A stretch of DNA of 64,000 nucleotides. Source: Bog-159 sp963738345. Lineage in GTDB: Bacteria; Acidobacteriota; Terriglobia; Bryobacterales; Bryobacteraceae. Position numbers and translations under genes: made by a program. How positions within the stretch are numbered: the stretch's first letter is position 1; every line of letters begins with the position of its first letter. The stretch is taken from positions 5,518,001-5,582,000 of the forward strand of contig CAVTWI010000002.1 in NCBI GenBank assembly GCA_963738345.1, in the 5' to 3' direction. This document shows, one piece after another, positions 33,679 through 43,902 of the stretch. Below the pieces are notes generated by a model. It saw nothing but the letters and a program-made list of their open reading frames with translations, did not search any database and was not told where the DNA came from.

Positions 33679-34587
33679 TCAGTTCCGCAATAGATTGCGT
33701 ACCAGAAAGAATACGTTAGCGGGCCGCTCGGCCAACCGTCGCATGAAATAGGGATACCACGCCTGGCCGTAAGGGACATACAATCGCAGCCTGTATCCTT
33801 CGTTAACCAAACGTTTTTGGATATCGCGGCGGATGCCGTAGAGCATTTGGAACTCGAAGGAATCGCGCGAGATGCGGTGAGCTTCGACGAACTGTTTGGT
33901 CTGTTCGACAATCTTCTCGTCATGCGTGGCGATAGCAGGATATACGCCTTTTTCGAGGAGAAGGTTCATCAGTTCGACAAAATTACGATCGACGTCTGCC
34001 TTGCTTTTGAAGGCCACCGCGGGCGGTTCCAGGTAAGCCCCTTTGCAGAGGCGTACGCGAATGCCGCGAGCGTTCAGCATCTCGATATCCTGGCGGCTGC
34101 GGAAGAGGTAGGCCTGGATGACGGTGCCGGTGGTCTTGTAAAGATCGTGCAGTTTCTTGACGATATCGAGAGTGCGGTCAGTATATTCGCTCGATTCCAT
34201 ATCTACGCGGACGAAGGTCTTCAGGTTTGCGGCTTCGCGCACCAAGGCCTCGACGTTGGCCTGGCATTCTTCGAGCGAGAGGTCGATACCGAATTGCGAG
34301 AGCTTCAGGGAGACGTTGCCGTTGATTTTGAGGCTGGCGATCTGGTGGAGCGCCTGGATATAAGCGTCGCGGGAGGCGACCGCTTCCTCGAGGGACGTGA
34401 CGTTTTCGCCCAGATGGTCGAGGGTAACGGCAATGCCTTCTGCGTTAATCCGCTGACAGGTGGCCAAGGCCTCCGGCAGATTGTCGCCGGCGACGAAACG
34501 GGCCGAGAGGCGGCGGGCCCAGCGGGAGGTTTCCATCCACTTCCGCAATTGTTTTTGGCGCGAGAGGAACAGGAAAAAAGTGCGCAT
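33679..34587 (-). CDS. Proline dehydrogenase (monofunctional)
   Basis: 302 residues, the usual length for a stand-alone FAD proline dehydrogenase, which oxidises proline to pyrroline-5-carboxylate on the inner face of the membrane. Barrel motifs: GIAVTLDHLGENV, ISLK-type NVSLKLSQFGIDLS, FVRVDMESSEYTDRTLDIV, TVIQAYLFRS, RVRLCKGAYLEPPAVAF, AIATHDEKIV, FEFQMLYGIRRD and RLYVPYGQAWYPYFMRRLAE. The partner P5C dehydrogenase gene is not in the window. Upstream of its start a short repeat of GCTATCAGCT-like units (34595-34622) occurs. Confidence 0.95.
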   Translation of the reverse strand: MRTFFLFLSRQKQLRKWMETSRWARRLSARFVAGDNLPEALATCQRINAEGIAVTLDHLGENVTSLEEAVASRDAYIQALHQIASLKINGNVSLKLSQFGIDLSLEECQANVEALVREAANLKTFVRVDMESSEYTDRTLDIVKKLHDLYKTTGTVIQAYLFRSRQDIEMLNARGIRVRLCKGAYLEPPAVAFKSKADVDRNFVELMNLLLEKGVYPAIATHDEKIVEQTKQFVEAHRISRDSFEFQMLYGIRRDIQKRLVNEGYRLRLYVPYGQAWYPYFMRRLAERPANVFFLVRNLLRN

Positions 34588-34592
34588 GACTT

Positions 34593-34624
34593 TGAGCTAT
34601 CAGCTATACGCTATCAGCTTTCAG
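34593..34624. repeat. Short GCTATCAGCT-type degenerate repeat
   Basis: The stretch AGCTATCAGCTATACGCTATCAGCTTTCAGC is made of variants of CTATCAG. It lies between two divergent genes. Such tracts look like slippage products; no function is visible. Confidence 0.5.
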
Positions 34625-34667
34625 CGGCTACGAACGAGCTTGGGCGATCTGGGTTCTTCCGCTCGCA

Positions 34668-34703
34668 TTGGTCTGCTTCCTGACAATTGATACACTAGAG
34701 TTT
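34668..34703 (+). promoter_or_regulatory. Promoter giving a leaderless message for the TonB-dependent receptor
   Basis: TTGGTC (34668-34673) and TACACT (34691-34696) are spaced 17 bp, close to the sigma-70 pattern, and the -10 box ends 7 nt before the ATG at 34704. Transcription would start at or beside the start codon. No Shine-Dalgarno is present, which fits. Confidence 0.6.
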
Positions 34704-37522
34704 ATGCCGCTCTGCCGATATGCGCTGGCAGTGTGTCTCTTCACCGCGGCGCTGTTGCGCGCGGAACAGTTGCCCCCCGCGGCGCCGCCCGACGCCGACA
34801 TGAACAGCGCGGTAGAAGAGTTCAAAGCCGAGACTCGAAGCCTTGGATTACGCGCCGATAGTCCGGTAAAAGCCGGCCATAAGAATCCACTGTTGAGCTG
34901 GCATGGCAGGGTCTTTGAGAACTTCCGCAACGATGCGCTGGACGCGGTGCCGCACGAGATCCGGCAGAACGGTGGGGACAAGGGGCTGCTGCGGCGCAAT
35001 CAATTCGGATTCAATGTGGCCGGGCCCGCGGTGGTTCCGCATCTGATCCAGGGGCACAACACTTATTTCTCGCTTTCGTATGAAGGTGTGCGCGAAGACA
35101 TTGCGCGTACGTATTTGCAGACCATCCCGACAATGGCGCAGCGTACCGGCGATTATTCCGATGTAGTGGATGCGGCGGGCAACGTGATTCCGATTTACGA
35201 TCCGGGCACCACTACTCCCAATACGGCATACGACGCCACCCAGCCGATCTCGACGACCAACCTGGAATACAACCGCGTTCCGTTTCCGGGCAATGTGATT
35301 CCCCAGAGCCGCTTGGATCCAGTGGCGCTGAATGCCCTCAAATTCTATCCGGCGCCGAACACCGACATCGGGCCGTTTTTCCGCAACAACTACTTTATCG
35401 ATTCCCCGGAAACCAACACCGCGAATGGGATGATCGGCAAGGTGGACCAATCCATTCACGAGCGCCACCGGGTGACCGTGGAACTGGCATTTTCGAATGG
35501 CACGCAAGGCGCCGCGCAGTGGTTTCCCACAGCAGCCAATCCTGGGCCTTCGGATCACGAATTCCAGACGCGCCGCGGATCGCTCGAATATGTTTTCACG
35601 GCCTCAAGCCGGACGGTCAACACGCTGACGTTCGAGGCCAATTCGAATGTTTCAAGCAGCGGCGATCCGAAGTATCAGGCGGATTACGCGGCGCAGATCG
35701 GACTGTCGGGAATCGCCGGGGCGGGATTTCCGGTGATGCAACTGGGCCCTTATTTGGGTATGGGACAGTCCTATCCGTTTTCGCGCAATGCCCGGAACGT
35801 TTATACGCTGACCGACGGAATGTCGACCAAGCACGGAAAACATACGTTGCGCGTGTCCGGACAATACACGCAGCAACAGGTGAACAGCTACTGGCCGCAA
35901 TATCCGGCGGGGCTGCTGAGTTTTAACGAAGGACTCACCAGTTTGCCGGGAATCGTGGATACAGGCGATGCGTTGGCCACTTTCCTGCTGGGCACGCCAT
36001 ATTTCGCCGAGGAAACCATCGACACTGAGCCTTCTTATTTCCGCCGGTTCGAGGGGTCGCTATCTTTTCGGGATCGCTACGAGGCGATGAAAGGGCTTAC
36101 TATAAACGTCGGGCTGACCACGCATCTGTTCGCGCCGCGGACGGAGAAATATAATCGCCAATCGAATATCGACTTGAGCGCCATCAATCCGGCGAACGGT
36201 TTGCCGGGCGCGCTGGTAGTGGCCGGGCAGAACGGCTACGGAAGCGCGTTTCAACCCACGCTGGTACGGTTGTCGCCCAGCGTGAGCATCGCGTGGAATC
36301 CGCTAAACGATTCCAAATCCGTCGTGCGCGCTTACTTCTCGCGCGATTATGCGGGTATTCCGATTTATTCGGGCCAGTTTGGAACGCAGGGATTCAACCA
36401 GTATTCGACGTTCCTATCGCCGGACGCGCAATTGCAACCCGCCATCACCCTGCGCGACGGCCTCCCCCCCCGTCCACGCCGATTCCGGATCTGCAGCCCG
36501 ATGCGGCGAACAATACCATCGCCGATTTGATTGATATGTCGAGTCGCGTGCCGACGTATCAATCGGCCTCGTTATCGATCGAGCGGGAATTTCCGGCATC
36601 GACCGTACTGACGGTGGGATTCAACTACTCCGGTGGCAAGAACCTGCTGGTGGGGAATGGATCGGCCAATCCTAACGCGATACCGCTGGAGGATCTGCAG
36701 TATGGCAACCAATTGAACGATCTGGCTTTCAATCAATCGCTGCGGCCATATCCGCAATACCAGGGATTCAATTTGTACGGCGAGTATCCGGTGGGGCGTT
36801 ATCAGCGGGACGCAGGGTATGTGCGGGTGGAGAAACGGTCGTCGAGCGGTCTCTCGGTCAACGCTTATTTCGAATTCAACAAGCAGATGGACGATTATTC
36901 CGGACCTTACGGCACGCAGGATTTCTTTAATCGGCAGGACGAATGGTCGGTGACGGCCGGCAATCGTCCGGAGCGCCTGGAGGTTAGCTATACCTACGAA
37001 CTGCCGTTCGGGTCGAACAAGCCTTTCCTGCGTTTTCCGGACTGGCGGCGGTATCTGATCGATGGCTGGTCGGTGAGCGGTACGGGCACCGTGGCGAGCG
37101 GCGATCCGATTTACCTGACGCCGCTATTCAACAATACGGGCGGCGTGGTGCAGGCGCTGCATGTGGATGCCGTACCGGGCGTGGATGCGCATGTGCCGAA
37201 CCAGGGGCCGGCGCTTTGGTATAACCCCGCCGCGTTCGTGCAGCCGGCCGATTTCACAATCGGTGACGTTTCGCGGACGCTTTCAAACCTGCTGAATCCG
37301 GGTTTTCAGAATTGGGACATGTCGCTGAACAAGCGATTCGTGCTGGCCGCGGACCGTACGCTCGAGTTCAATGCGGCCGCCTTCGACTTCATGAATCATG
37401 CGAATTGGAACGATCCCGATAATGTGATCGGATCGGTGGCCACGCCGAACCTGGATGCGGGCAAGATCATCGGTTCGCGCGGTGGACGGGTGATTCAGGT
37501 GGGCTTGAGGCTCAGCTTTTAG
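34704..37522 (+). CDS. Oar-like TonB-dependent outer-membrane receptor, frameshifted at a C8 tract
   Basis: Two overlapping frames join at the run of eight C at 36464-36471: upstream ...AITLRDGLPP continues as ...PSTPIPDLQPDAANN if one C is added. Joined length is about 939 residues with signal peptide MPLCRYALAVCLFTAALLRA and a terminal Phe (VGLRLSF). Acidobacterial Oar-type features include PVVPHLIQGHNTYFSLSYEG, RTGDYSDV, PIYDPGTT and NVIPQSRLDPVALNALKFYP. The usual carboxypeptidase-like domain and most of the plug are missing, so it is shorter than typical (1000-1200). The break may be a base-count error or real slippage. The VWA gene starts directly after its stop. Confidence 0.8.
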
Positions 37523-39295
37523 ATGGGGCTTTTGAGACTGCCTGGCATTCCTTTTTGGGCTGCGGCGCTGCTGTGGGGCGTTCCTTTGGCGGCCGCGCCA
37601 CCGAAGCCCACCAGCCGCGTGATCAAGGTGGCGGTATGGTCCGATTCGAAATTCACCGCGAGTGATTTGAGCGCGACGCTGGCGGGAGCCGAGGCGCGTG
37701 TAGCCGGCGTCAAAGGCCCGGGCGATAATCTGCTATTGGTGGCAGTGCTCGACCTGGCCGGCGATCTTTCGCTCGCGGAGCCTGCCAAGGAGGCGCTTTC
37801 CGCGGATATCGAAAAACTGCCCGAGCATACCGACGTGGCGGTGATGCGGGCGCAGGACGGTCCCAAAGTGCTGGCGGACCCGGGCGCGGATCGTAGCCCC
37901 GCGGTGGCAGCGGTACGCGATCTGCCGGTGAGCGGGAAGGCGGGACTTCTGAATACGGTTGATACCGTGGAAGCGCTGGCCGATTCAATCCTGATGAAGA
38001 CCAGCGTGCGCGTTGCGGTGCTCTATGTGACGGACAGCGATCCGGAGAACTATCGCGAGGACTTCACCAATCCGGTGATCAACTCGAGCGACACGCACGA
38101 TCTGAGCCGCAAGTTCCCAGAGGCGCTGGTGCAGGACAAGATATCGAAGGTGGCCGCCGTTTTGGCACTGCGCCAGACGCCGTTATTCGTGGTGCATTTG
38201 CGGTATCGCAGCGACAGGCTAGGCGAGGCTTATCAGAACGGATTGAAGCAGCTTGCGGAGGTGACCGGCGGCACCGCGATTTTCTGCCGGTCGAGCGAGG
38301 AAATCTCGAGCGCTATCGAACGGGCGCTCGGATTAATTACGTCATCGTATTGCGTAACGCTGGCGCTTCCGGAACTCCGCGCGAGGAATCTTGAGCTGCG
38401 ATTGGACTCGAGCGGGAAAGCGAATCTGACCTATCGGACGCGCTTCGTGGTTAAAGAGGGGCAAAAGAGAGATAATACGTTGGCAGTGAGACGCTGGATT
38501 GGCTTGATCGTCGTGTTGGTGTGCGCCGCGGGGGCGCTGCTCTGGCAGCAGCACGCTTATCGTAAGGACGCCGTGCGGCTGGCACAATTGTCCGCCGAGA
38601 ATGAGCGTTTGCGTAGCCGGGTGGCGGAACTCGCGCATGGTGCGGCCGTTCCATCCGGTGCGCCGGAGCCTGCCGTCACCGGCGGAAATCCGAATGCGCC
38701 GCGTACGGGGAAGGCTGCCGCCAATCCGGAAGACGCCATTGCCATGCAGCGGCTGAAACTAAGCCTGGCGGACGCCAATGCTTCCGTGGCGCGCCTGGAA
38801 GCGCGGGCCGACGATGCGGAAGCCCAGATCCGCAACCTGACCCTGGAAAACAAGCGGCTGTCTGGATCCGAAGCCGATTTGAAGGAGAATTTAAGCTCCG
38901 CCAACCAGACGGTGGATGCGCTACAACGTGAACTGAAAAGCAGCCGCGACCGCGTAACCCAGGTGGAGATCGTCTACCAGAAACTGCGCGACCAGAGCGG
39001 CGGCGATACGCAGAAGATCGCGCAACTGCAGCAGTTCGCAGCGGAATTGCAGGATATTCACCAACGCCGCGAGGTCTATCTGAACAGTATTCTGCGGCGC
39101 TATAAGCAGATCACGGAACAATACCGGTCGATGTCGGGCGTTTTGCAGGCACAGCGTACGGATGCGCCCGCGGCGGGCAGCGCGGACCTGGCGCGCATTC
39201 AGGATTCGATCGCCATGGCCGAGGAGGATTTGCGGCAATTGAATAATTTGAATGCGCAGGCGCGCCTGATCCAGAAAAAGATGGCGGGTAAGTAA
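37523..39295 (+). CDS. VWFA-related Acidobacterial domain protein with coiled-coil C-terminus
   Basis: 590 residues, ATG directly after the receptor stop. Signal peptide (FWAAALLWGVPLAAAPP), then a degenerate von Willebrand A-like domain (residues ~30-300: LLLVAVLDLAGDLSLAEPAK, RVAVLYVTDSDPENY, TPLFVVHLRYRSDRLGEAYQ, LAEVTGGTAIFCRSSEEISS) of the type named VWFA-related Acidobacterial domain. A second span (residues 325-345, WIGLIVVLVCAAGALLWQQH) separates it from long coiled coils (~350-590). The MIDAS metal motif DxSxS is not evident. It is probably a periplasm-spanning adhesion or scaffold protein, co-transcribed with the receptor. Confidence 0.8.
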   Translation: MGLLRLPGIPFWAAALLWGVPLAAAPPKPTSRVIKVAVWSDSKFTASDLSATLAGAEARVAGVKGPGDNLLLVAVLDLAGDLSLAEPAKEALSADIEKLPEHTDVAVMRAQDGPKVLADPGADRSPAVAAVRDLPVSGKAGLLNTVDTVEALADSILMKTSVRVAVLYVTDSDPENYREDFTNPVINSSDTHDLSRKFPEALVQDKISKVAAVLALRQTPLFVVHLRYRSDRLGEAYQNGLKQLAEVTGGTAIFCRSSEEISSAIERALGLITSSYCVTLALPELRARNLELRLDSSGKANLTYRTRFVVKEGQKRDNTLAVRRWIGLIVVLVCAAGALLWQQHAYRKDAVRLAQLSAENERLRSRVAELAHGAAVPSGAPEPAVTGGNPNAPRTGKAAANPEDAIAMQRLKLSLADANASVARLEARADDAEAQIRNLTLENKRLSGSEADLKENLSSANQTVDALQRELKSSRDRVTQVEIVYQKLRDQSGGDTQKIAQLQQFAAELQDIHQRREVYLNSILRRYKQITEQYRSMSGVLQAQRTDAPAAGSADLARIQDSIAMAEEDLRQLNNLNAQARLIQKKMAGK

Positions 39296-39376
39296 GGCAG
39301 GCGCCGCTGAAATATTTTGAGCCGAATATTTTGAAAGGAATCGCCGGGTGGCGGCATAGCCTTGGGAAGGAGGCTT

Positions 39377-39691
39377 ATGTATAGTCGAATCATCCCCCTC
39401 TTCGCGGCGGGTATGTGGGCGCTGTCCCTACCGGCCCAAACCCTTCCGGAGCCATGGCGAGCCGTGCCGCAGTTCACGGTCCCGGCTCCCGGCAAGGCGA
39501 TTTTTTCAACCTTACCCCTGCGTCAATTCCTGAACGGACATCAGCCACTGCCGGTCTGTTCCATCCCCTTGATCGTCATTCCGATCCCCAAGAACTTGGA
39601 ACAGATGCCGGTGTTGCGGTCGCCTGCCGGTAAGATGGACAACATGCCGGTGATGGTGCCGGCGCCGCCCTGCAAGGAGGAAAAGCGCTGA
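39377..39691 (+). CDS. Small secreted protein of unknown function
   Basis: 104 residues from the ATG at 39377, which has an AAGGAGG ribosome site 4 nt upstream (39366-39372). Signal peptide MYSRIIPLFAAGMWALSLPA; mature part Pro-rich with LPLRQFLNGHQPLPVCSIPL and two Cys. No family known. Its TGA overlaps the presumed CTG start of rsmI. Confidence 0.6.
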   Translation: MYSRIIPLFAAGMWALSLPAQTLPEPWRAVPQFTVPAPGKAIFSTLPLRQFLNGHQPLPVCSIPLIVIPIPKNLEQMPVLRSPAGKMDNMPVMVPAPPCKEEKR

Positions 39692-40518
39692 GCGGAACGC
39701 TCTATCTGGTAGCCACACCCATCGGGAACCTGGAAGACATCACCTATCGGGCAGTTCGTGTGCTGGGCGCAGCGGGCTTGATTGCTTGCGAAGATACGCG
39801 CCAAACCCGCAAGCTGCTGGACCATTACGGCATCGGCAACCCAATGGTCAGTTATCACGAACACAATGAGGCGGAGCGGAGCGAGGAACTGACCGCGAAA
39901 CTGCTCGAAGGGATCAGCATCGCGCTGGTCTCGGATGCCGGGATGCCGCTGATTTCCGACCCGGGCTACCGCTTGGTACGGGCGGCCGTCGAGAACGGGA
40001 TTCGCGTGGAAGCGCTGCCCGGCGCGTCCGCCATCCCAACGGCGCTGGCAGCGTCCGGCCTGCCTACCGACAGCTTCTATTTCGGCGGATTCCTGCCGGC
40101 GAAAACCGGACAACGCCTGCGCACGCTCGAGGCGCTTAAAGACGAAACCGCCACGCTGATCTTTTACGAGGCGCCGCACCGCATTGTGGAATCGCTGGCG
40201 GCGATTGAGGAAGCCTTGGGCGAGCGTCCGGTGGTGGTGGCGCGGGAGCTTACCAAAATCCACGAGGAATTCCTGCGCGGCACGGCCGCCGAAGTGCGGG
40301 CCATTCTTTCCGCGCGCGATTCGGTGAAGGGCGAAATCACCTTATTGATCGGCAAGCGCACCGGGGTGGAGCAGGATGAGACGCCGCTCGACCAGGCCGT
40401 GGAAGAATCCATGGCCGGCGGATTGAGCCGCATGGACGCCATCAAGAGCGTGGCGCACCGGCGCGGGCTATCGAAGCGCGAGGTCTACGCGGAACTCGAA
40501 AAGCTCAAGCGCCAATAA
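39688..40518 (+). CDS. rsmI: 16S rRNA (cytidine1402-2'-O)-methyltransferase RsmI
   Basis: 276 residues if started at CTG 39688, which sits 7 nt after a perfect AAGGAGG (39674-39680) and overlaps the upstream TGA as CTGA. The family N-terminus LYLVATPIGNLEDITYRAV lies before the first ATG or GTG in this frame, so starts further down (GTG 39760) would remove the SAM-binding opening. Further motifs: CEDTRQTRKLLDHYGI, SYHEHNE, LVSDAGMPLISDPGYRLV, ALPGASAIPTAL and FGGFLPAK. It methylates the ribose of C1402 in the decoding centre. Confidence 0.93.
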   Translation: MSGTLYLVATPIGNLEDITYRAVRVLGAAGLIACEDTRQTRKLLDHYGIGNPMVSYHEHNEAERSEELTAKLLEGISIALVSDAGMPLISDPGYRLVRAAVENGIRVEALPGASAIPTALAASGLPTDSFYFGGFLPAKTGQRLRTLEALKDETATLIFYEAPHRIVESLAAIEEALGERPVVVARELTKIHEEFLRGTAAEVRAILSARDSVKGEITLLIGKRTGVEQDETPLDQAVEESMAGGLSRMDAIKSVAHRRGLSKREVYAELEKLKRQ

Positions 40519-40540
40519 GCCGCTGCAAAGCGGTTAGAAT
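40518..40540 (+). terminator. Weak hairpin between rsmI and pheS
   Basis: CCGCT-GCAA-AGCGG (40520-40533), extendable by G-U and A-U pairs, with a GNRA-type loop and then TTAGAATAAAATTT. It could be a weak terminator; TAGAAT at 40535-40540 could equally be a -10 box for pheST. Confidence 0.4.
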
Positions 40541-40554
40541 AAAATTTCCACGAG

Positions 40555-41581
40555 ATGCTCGAACAACAATTGCCGGATTTAGAGTCCGCCGCGGTGGCCC
40601 GCATCCATGCGGCCCAATCGACGCAGGAACTGGAGCAGGTGCGCGTCGAGGTGCTGGGCCGCAAGGGATCGCTGGCGCAGGTCAGCAAGGACATGGGCAA
40701 GCTGGCGCCCGAGGATCGCGGGCGCGTCGGCAAACTGCTGAATGCCGCGAAACAGAAGATCGAAGCCGCCTTCGAAGCGCGGCTGCGCCAGTTCGATGCC
40801 GCGGCGCTCGAGGCGCGGCTTGAATGCCGAGTGGCTGGATCTCACGCTGCCCGCGCCCGGCCCCCGCCTCGGCCATCTGCATCCCATCACGCAGATTCAG
40901 GCGGAGATCGAAGACCTTTTCGTCTCGCTGGGCTTCGCCGTGCTGGACGGTCCCGAAGTGGAAGACCGAATATCTACAATTTCGACGCGCTGAACATTCC
41001 CGGCGACCATCCCGCGCGCGACATGCAGGACACCTTCTGGCTGACGGACGGCAATCTGCTGCGCACCCACACGTCGCCCGTGCAGGTGCGCGGCATGGAG
41101 CGGCTGGGTCCGCCGCTGCGCATGATCGCGCCCGGCCGCGTCTTCCGCAACGAGAACGTGGACGCCTCGCACGAGCACACGTTCTATCAGCTCGAAGGCA
41201 TGATGATCGACCGCGACGTTTCGGTGGCGCACCTGATCTACTTCATGAAGACGCTGCTCAGCGCCATCTTCCATCGCGAAGTGACGGTGCGGCTGCGGCC
41301 CGGCTATTTCCCGTTCGTCGAGCCCGGCTTCGAGCTCGATATCCAGTGCCTGATCTGCGGCGGCCCGGGCTGCCCGGTCTGCAAGCAGAGCGGCTGGGTG
41401 GAACTGCTGCCCTGCGGCCTGGTGCAATCCGCAACGTGCTGCGCATGAGCGGCATCGATCCCGAGGAGTGGGGCGGCTTCGCCTTCGGCCTGGGCCTGAC
41501 GCGCCTGGTGATGATGCGCTACGCCATCGACGACATCCGCCTGCTGCAAGGCGGCGACTCCGTTTTCTGCAGCAGTTCTGA
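40555..41581 (+). CDS. pheS: Phenylalanyl-tRNA synthetase alpha subunit (several frame breaks)
   Basis: The full PheS sequence is present but in four frames. Coiled-coil N-terminus (LEQQLPDLESAAVARIHAAQ) in frame to ~40815; an extra T there moves it to NAEWLDLTLPAPGPRLGHLHPI and AEIEDLFVSLGFAVLDGPEV; near 40970 it returns (YNFDALNIPGDHPARDMQDT, SHEHTFYQLEGMMID, LRPGYFPFVEPGFE); near 41425 it changes again (NVLRMSGIDPEEWGG, GLGLTRLVMMRYAIDDIRLL) and the normal end FLQQF-stop needs one more T near 41565. The class II motifs are intact. An essential gene this broken points to assembly error. Confidence 0.92.
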
Positions 41582-43902
41582 ATGAAGTTCTCATACAACT
41601 GGATTCGTGAACTACGTCCCTGCGCTGGACACTCCGGCTCGCCAACTGGAGCGCCTGATCACCATGAAGACCGCCGAGTGCGAAGGCATCGAAGAGACCG
41701 GCGAACTGCTGGCCGGCGCCTGCGTGGCGCGCGTGGAAGCGGTGGAGCCGATCGCCGGCAGCCACAATGTGAAGGCCGTGGTCGATGACCGGCCGCTACG
41801 GCGAGAAGACCGTGGTCTGCGGCGCGCCCAATTGCCGCGCGGGCATGATCACGGCTTATGTCCCGCTCGGCAAGAAAGTGATCAACGGCGTGGAAAGCGA
41901 CGGCATGCTGGCCAGCGGCGCCGAACTCGGCATCAATCGCGACGCACGCGGGCATCGTGGAACTGCCGGGCCGGCGGGCGCGCCGCTTACCGGTGCCTGC
42001 CCGACAGCATCATCGAGATCGACAACAAGTCGATCACGCATCGCCCCGATCTGTGGGGCCACTACGGCATGGCGCGCGAAGTGGCGGCGATCACGGGGCA
42101 GCCATTGCGCGATCCGGTGCGAGCCGTCGCTGCTTCCGGCGGGGCCGGGGGCCATCGCAAGTCGCAGATCGAAGATCTGGACCTCTGCCCGCGCTACAGC
42201 GCGCTGGTCTTCGAGAACGTGACCGTGCAGCCGTCGCCGCTGTGGCTGCAATACCGGCTGACGGCGATCGGCCTGAACCCGATCAACAACATCGTCGACG
42301 TGACCAACTACGTCATGGCGGAGCTGGCGCAGCCCATGCACGCGTTCGACCGGGCGATCTGCTGGCAGGGCGATACGATTTTCGTGCGGCGCGCGCGGGC
42401 CGAGCGAGCCGTTCCGCGCGCTGAACGACGAGAACTACACGCTACGAACCATCGAATCTGGTGATCGCGGATGCCAAGGGCGCGGTCGCGCTGGCAGGCG
42501 TGATCGGCGGCAAGGATAGCGCTATTTCCGCCGGCACGACAACGCATCGTTCTGGAAAGCGCCATGCTTCAATGCGCCAGCGTGCGCAAGACGTCGTCGG
42601 CGCTGAAACTGCGTACGGACGCGTCGATGCGCTTCGAGAAATCGCAGGATCCGGCCAATACCGTGCGCGGCTTGGCCCGGGCCGTGGAATTGCTGCAGGA
42701 GGTCTCGCCGGGCATCCGCCTGGTGGGCGGCCTGGCGGACCGGAGCAAAGTCAGCTCGCCGCCCACCGCCGATCCGGCTACCGATCGAGTGGCTGGTGCG
42801 CAAACTGGGGAAAGAGGTGAGCGCGGCAGACCGTGCGCGACATCCTGGAGCGGCTGGAGTTCGGCGTTTCCGACGCTGGGCCGGGAGTGTTCTCGGTGAC
42901 CGTGCCCTCCTGGCGCGCCACGAAAGACGTCTCGATGAAAGACGATCTGGTGGAAGAAGTCGGCCGCATGATCGGCTACGATTCGATTGCGCCGCGCCCG
43001 CCCTCGGTGCTGACCACGGTTCCGCCGGTGAATCCGAAGACCGGGCTTTCCACCGGCGAGTGCGCGCGCTATTTGCAGACGAAGGATTCACCGAAGTCTA
43101 CAACTATTCGTTCGTGGCGGAGGGCGATGCCCTGGCGTTTGGCATGGCGCCCGAAGAGCATGTGATGGTGGCCAATCCGATTGCGCCGAATCAGTCGCTA
43201 CTGCGCAAATCGCTGCTGCCCGAATTGCGCGGGAACGTGCTCGAGAACAGCAAGCATTCCGACGCCTTCCGGCTGTTCGAAATCGGACGCGAAATCCACA
43301 AACAGGCGGAAGGTTTACCGAAGGAGATCCCGCACCTGGCGGCGGCCATTTACAGCAAAGACGGCGATGGGGCAGCGGGACTGTTCGAGATGAAACGGGC
43401 GGCGGAATGCCTGATGCCCGGCGCGGAAACTCGGCCGTGCGCGGCGAGGGCGTACGAACATCCGGCGCGCGCCGCCGAGGTTCTGTGGCATGGAGTGGTG
43501 ATGGGCCGGCTGTTTGAACTGCATCCCTCGCTGGCCGAAGGGCGCACCGCGATGCTCGATCTGGACTTGACGACCGTGCTGGACGCCACGCCCAGAGAGA
43601 ACCGGTATACGCCGATCCGGCGGTATCCTTCGAGCGCCTTCGATCTTTCGGTAGTGGCGGGCGAGCGCGAACTGGTGGGCGATCTGCGCGGCAAGTTGGC
43701 GGTGCTGGGCGGTCCGCTGCTGCAATCGATCGAATACCAGCGGCAGTACGCCGGTCCACCGCTTGCGGAAGGCAGCAAGAGCGTTTCATTCCGCGTGACG
43801 CTGGGTTCGCCGGAGCGGACGTTATCGTCGGAGGAAGTGGGCGAGATCCGGGCGCGGCTGATCGACGGTATGCGGGCGCAAGGCTACGATCTGCGATTGT
43901 GA
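41582..43902 (+). CDS. pheT: Phenylalanyl-tRNA synthetase beta subunit (many frame breaks)
   Basis: MKFSYNWIREL starts right after the pheS stop. The chain passes through VPALDTPARQLERLITMKTA, TGRYGEKTVVCGAPNCRAGM, IIEIDNKSITHRPDLWGHYG, LTAIGLNPINNIVDVTNYVM, LKLRTDASMRFEKSQDPANT and NYSFVAEGDALAFGM in different frames, with about ten single-base breaks up to ~43085, then one clean frame to the end, including the FDX-ACB domain (RYPSSAFDLSVVAGERELVG). Several breaks are cured by removing one base, e.g. the extra C after GAACTA near 41613, an extra G near 41788 and a C near 41945. Joined length (~770 residues) is normal. Confidence 0.9.

Noticed and set aside
40555..43902. Programmed frameshifting in pheS/pheT
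   Set aside because: There are over ten breaks without common slippery sites, several cured by removing one base; this is not how recoding works.
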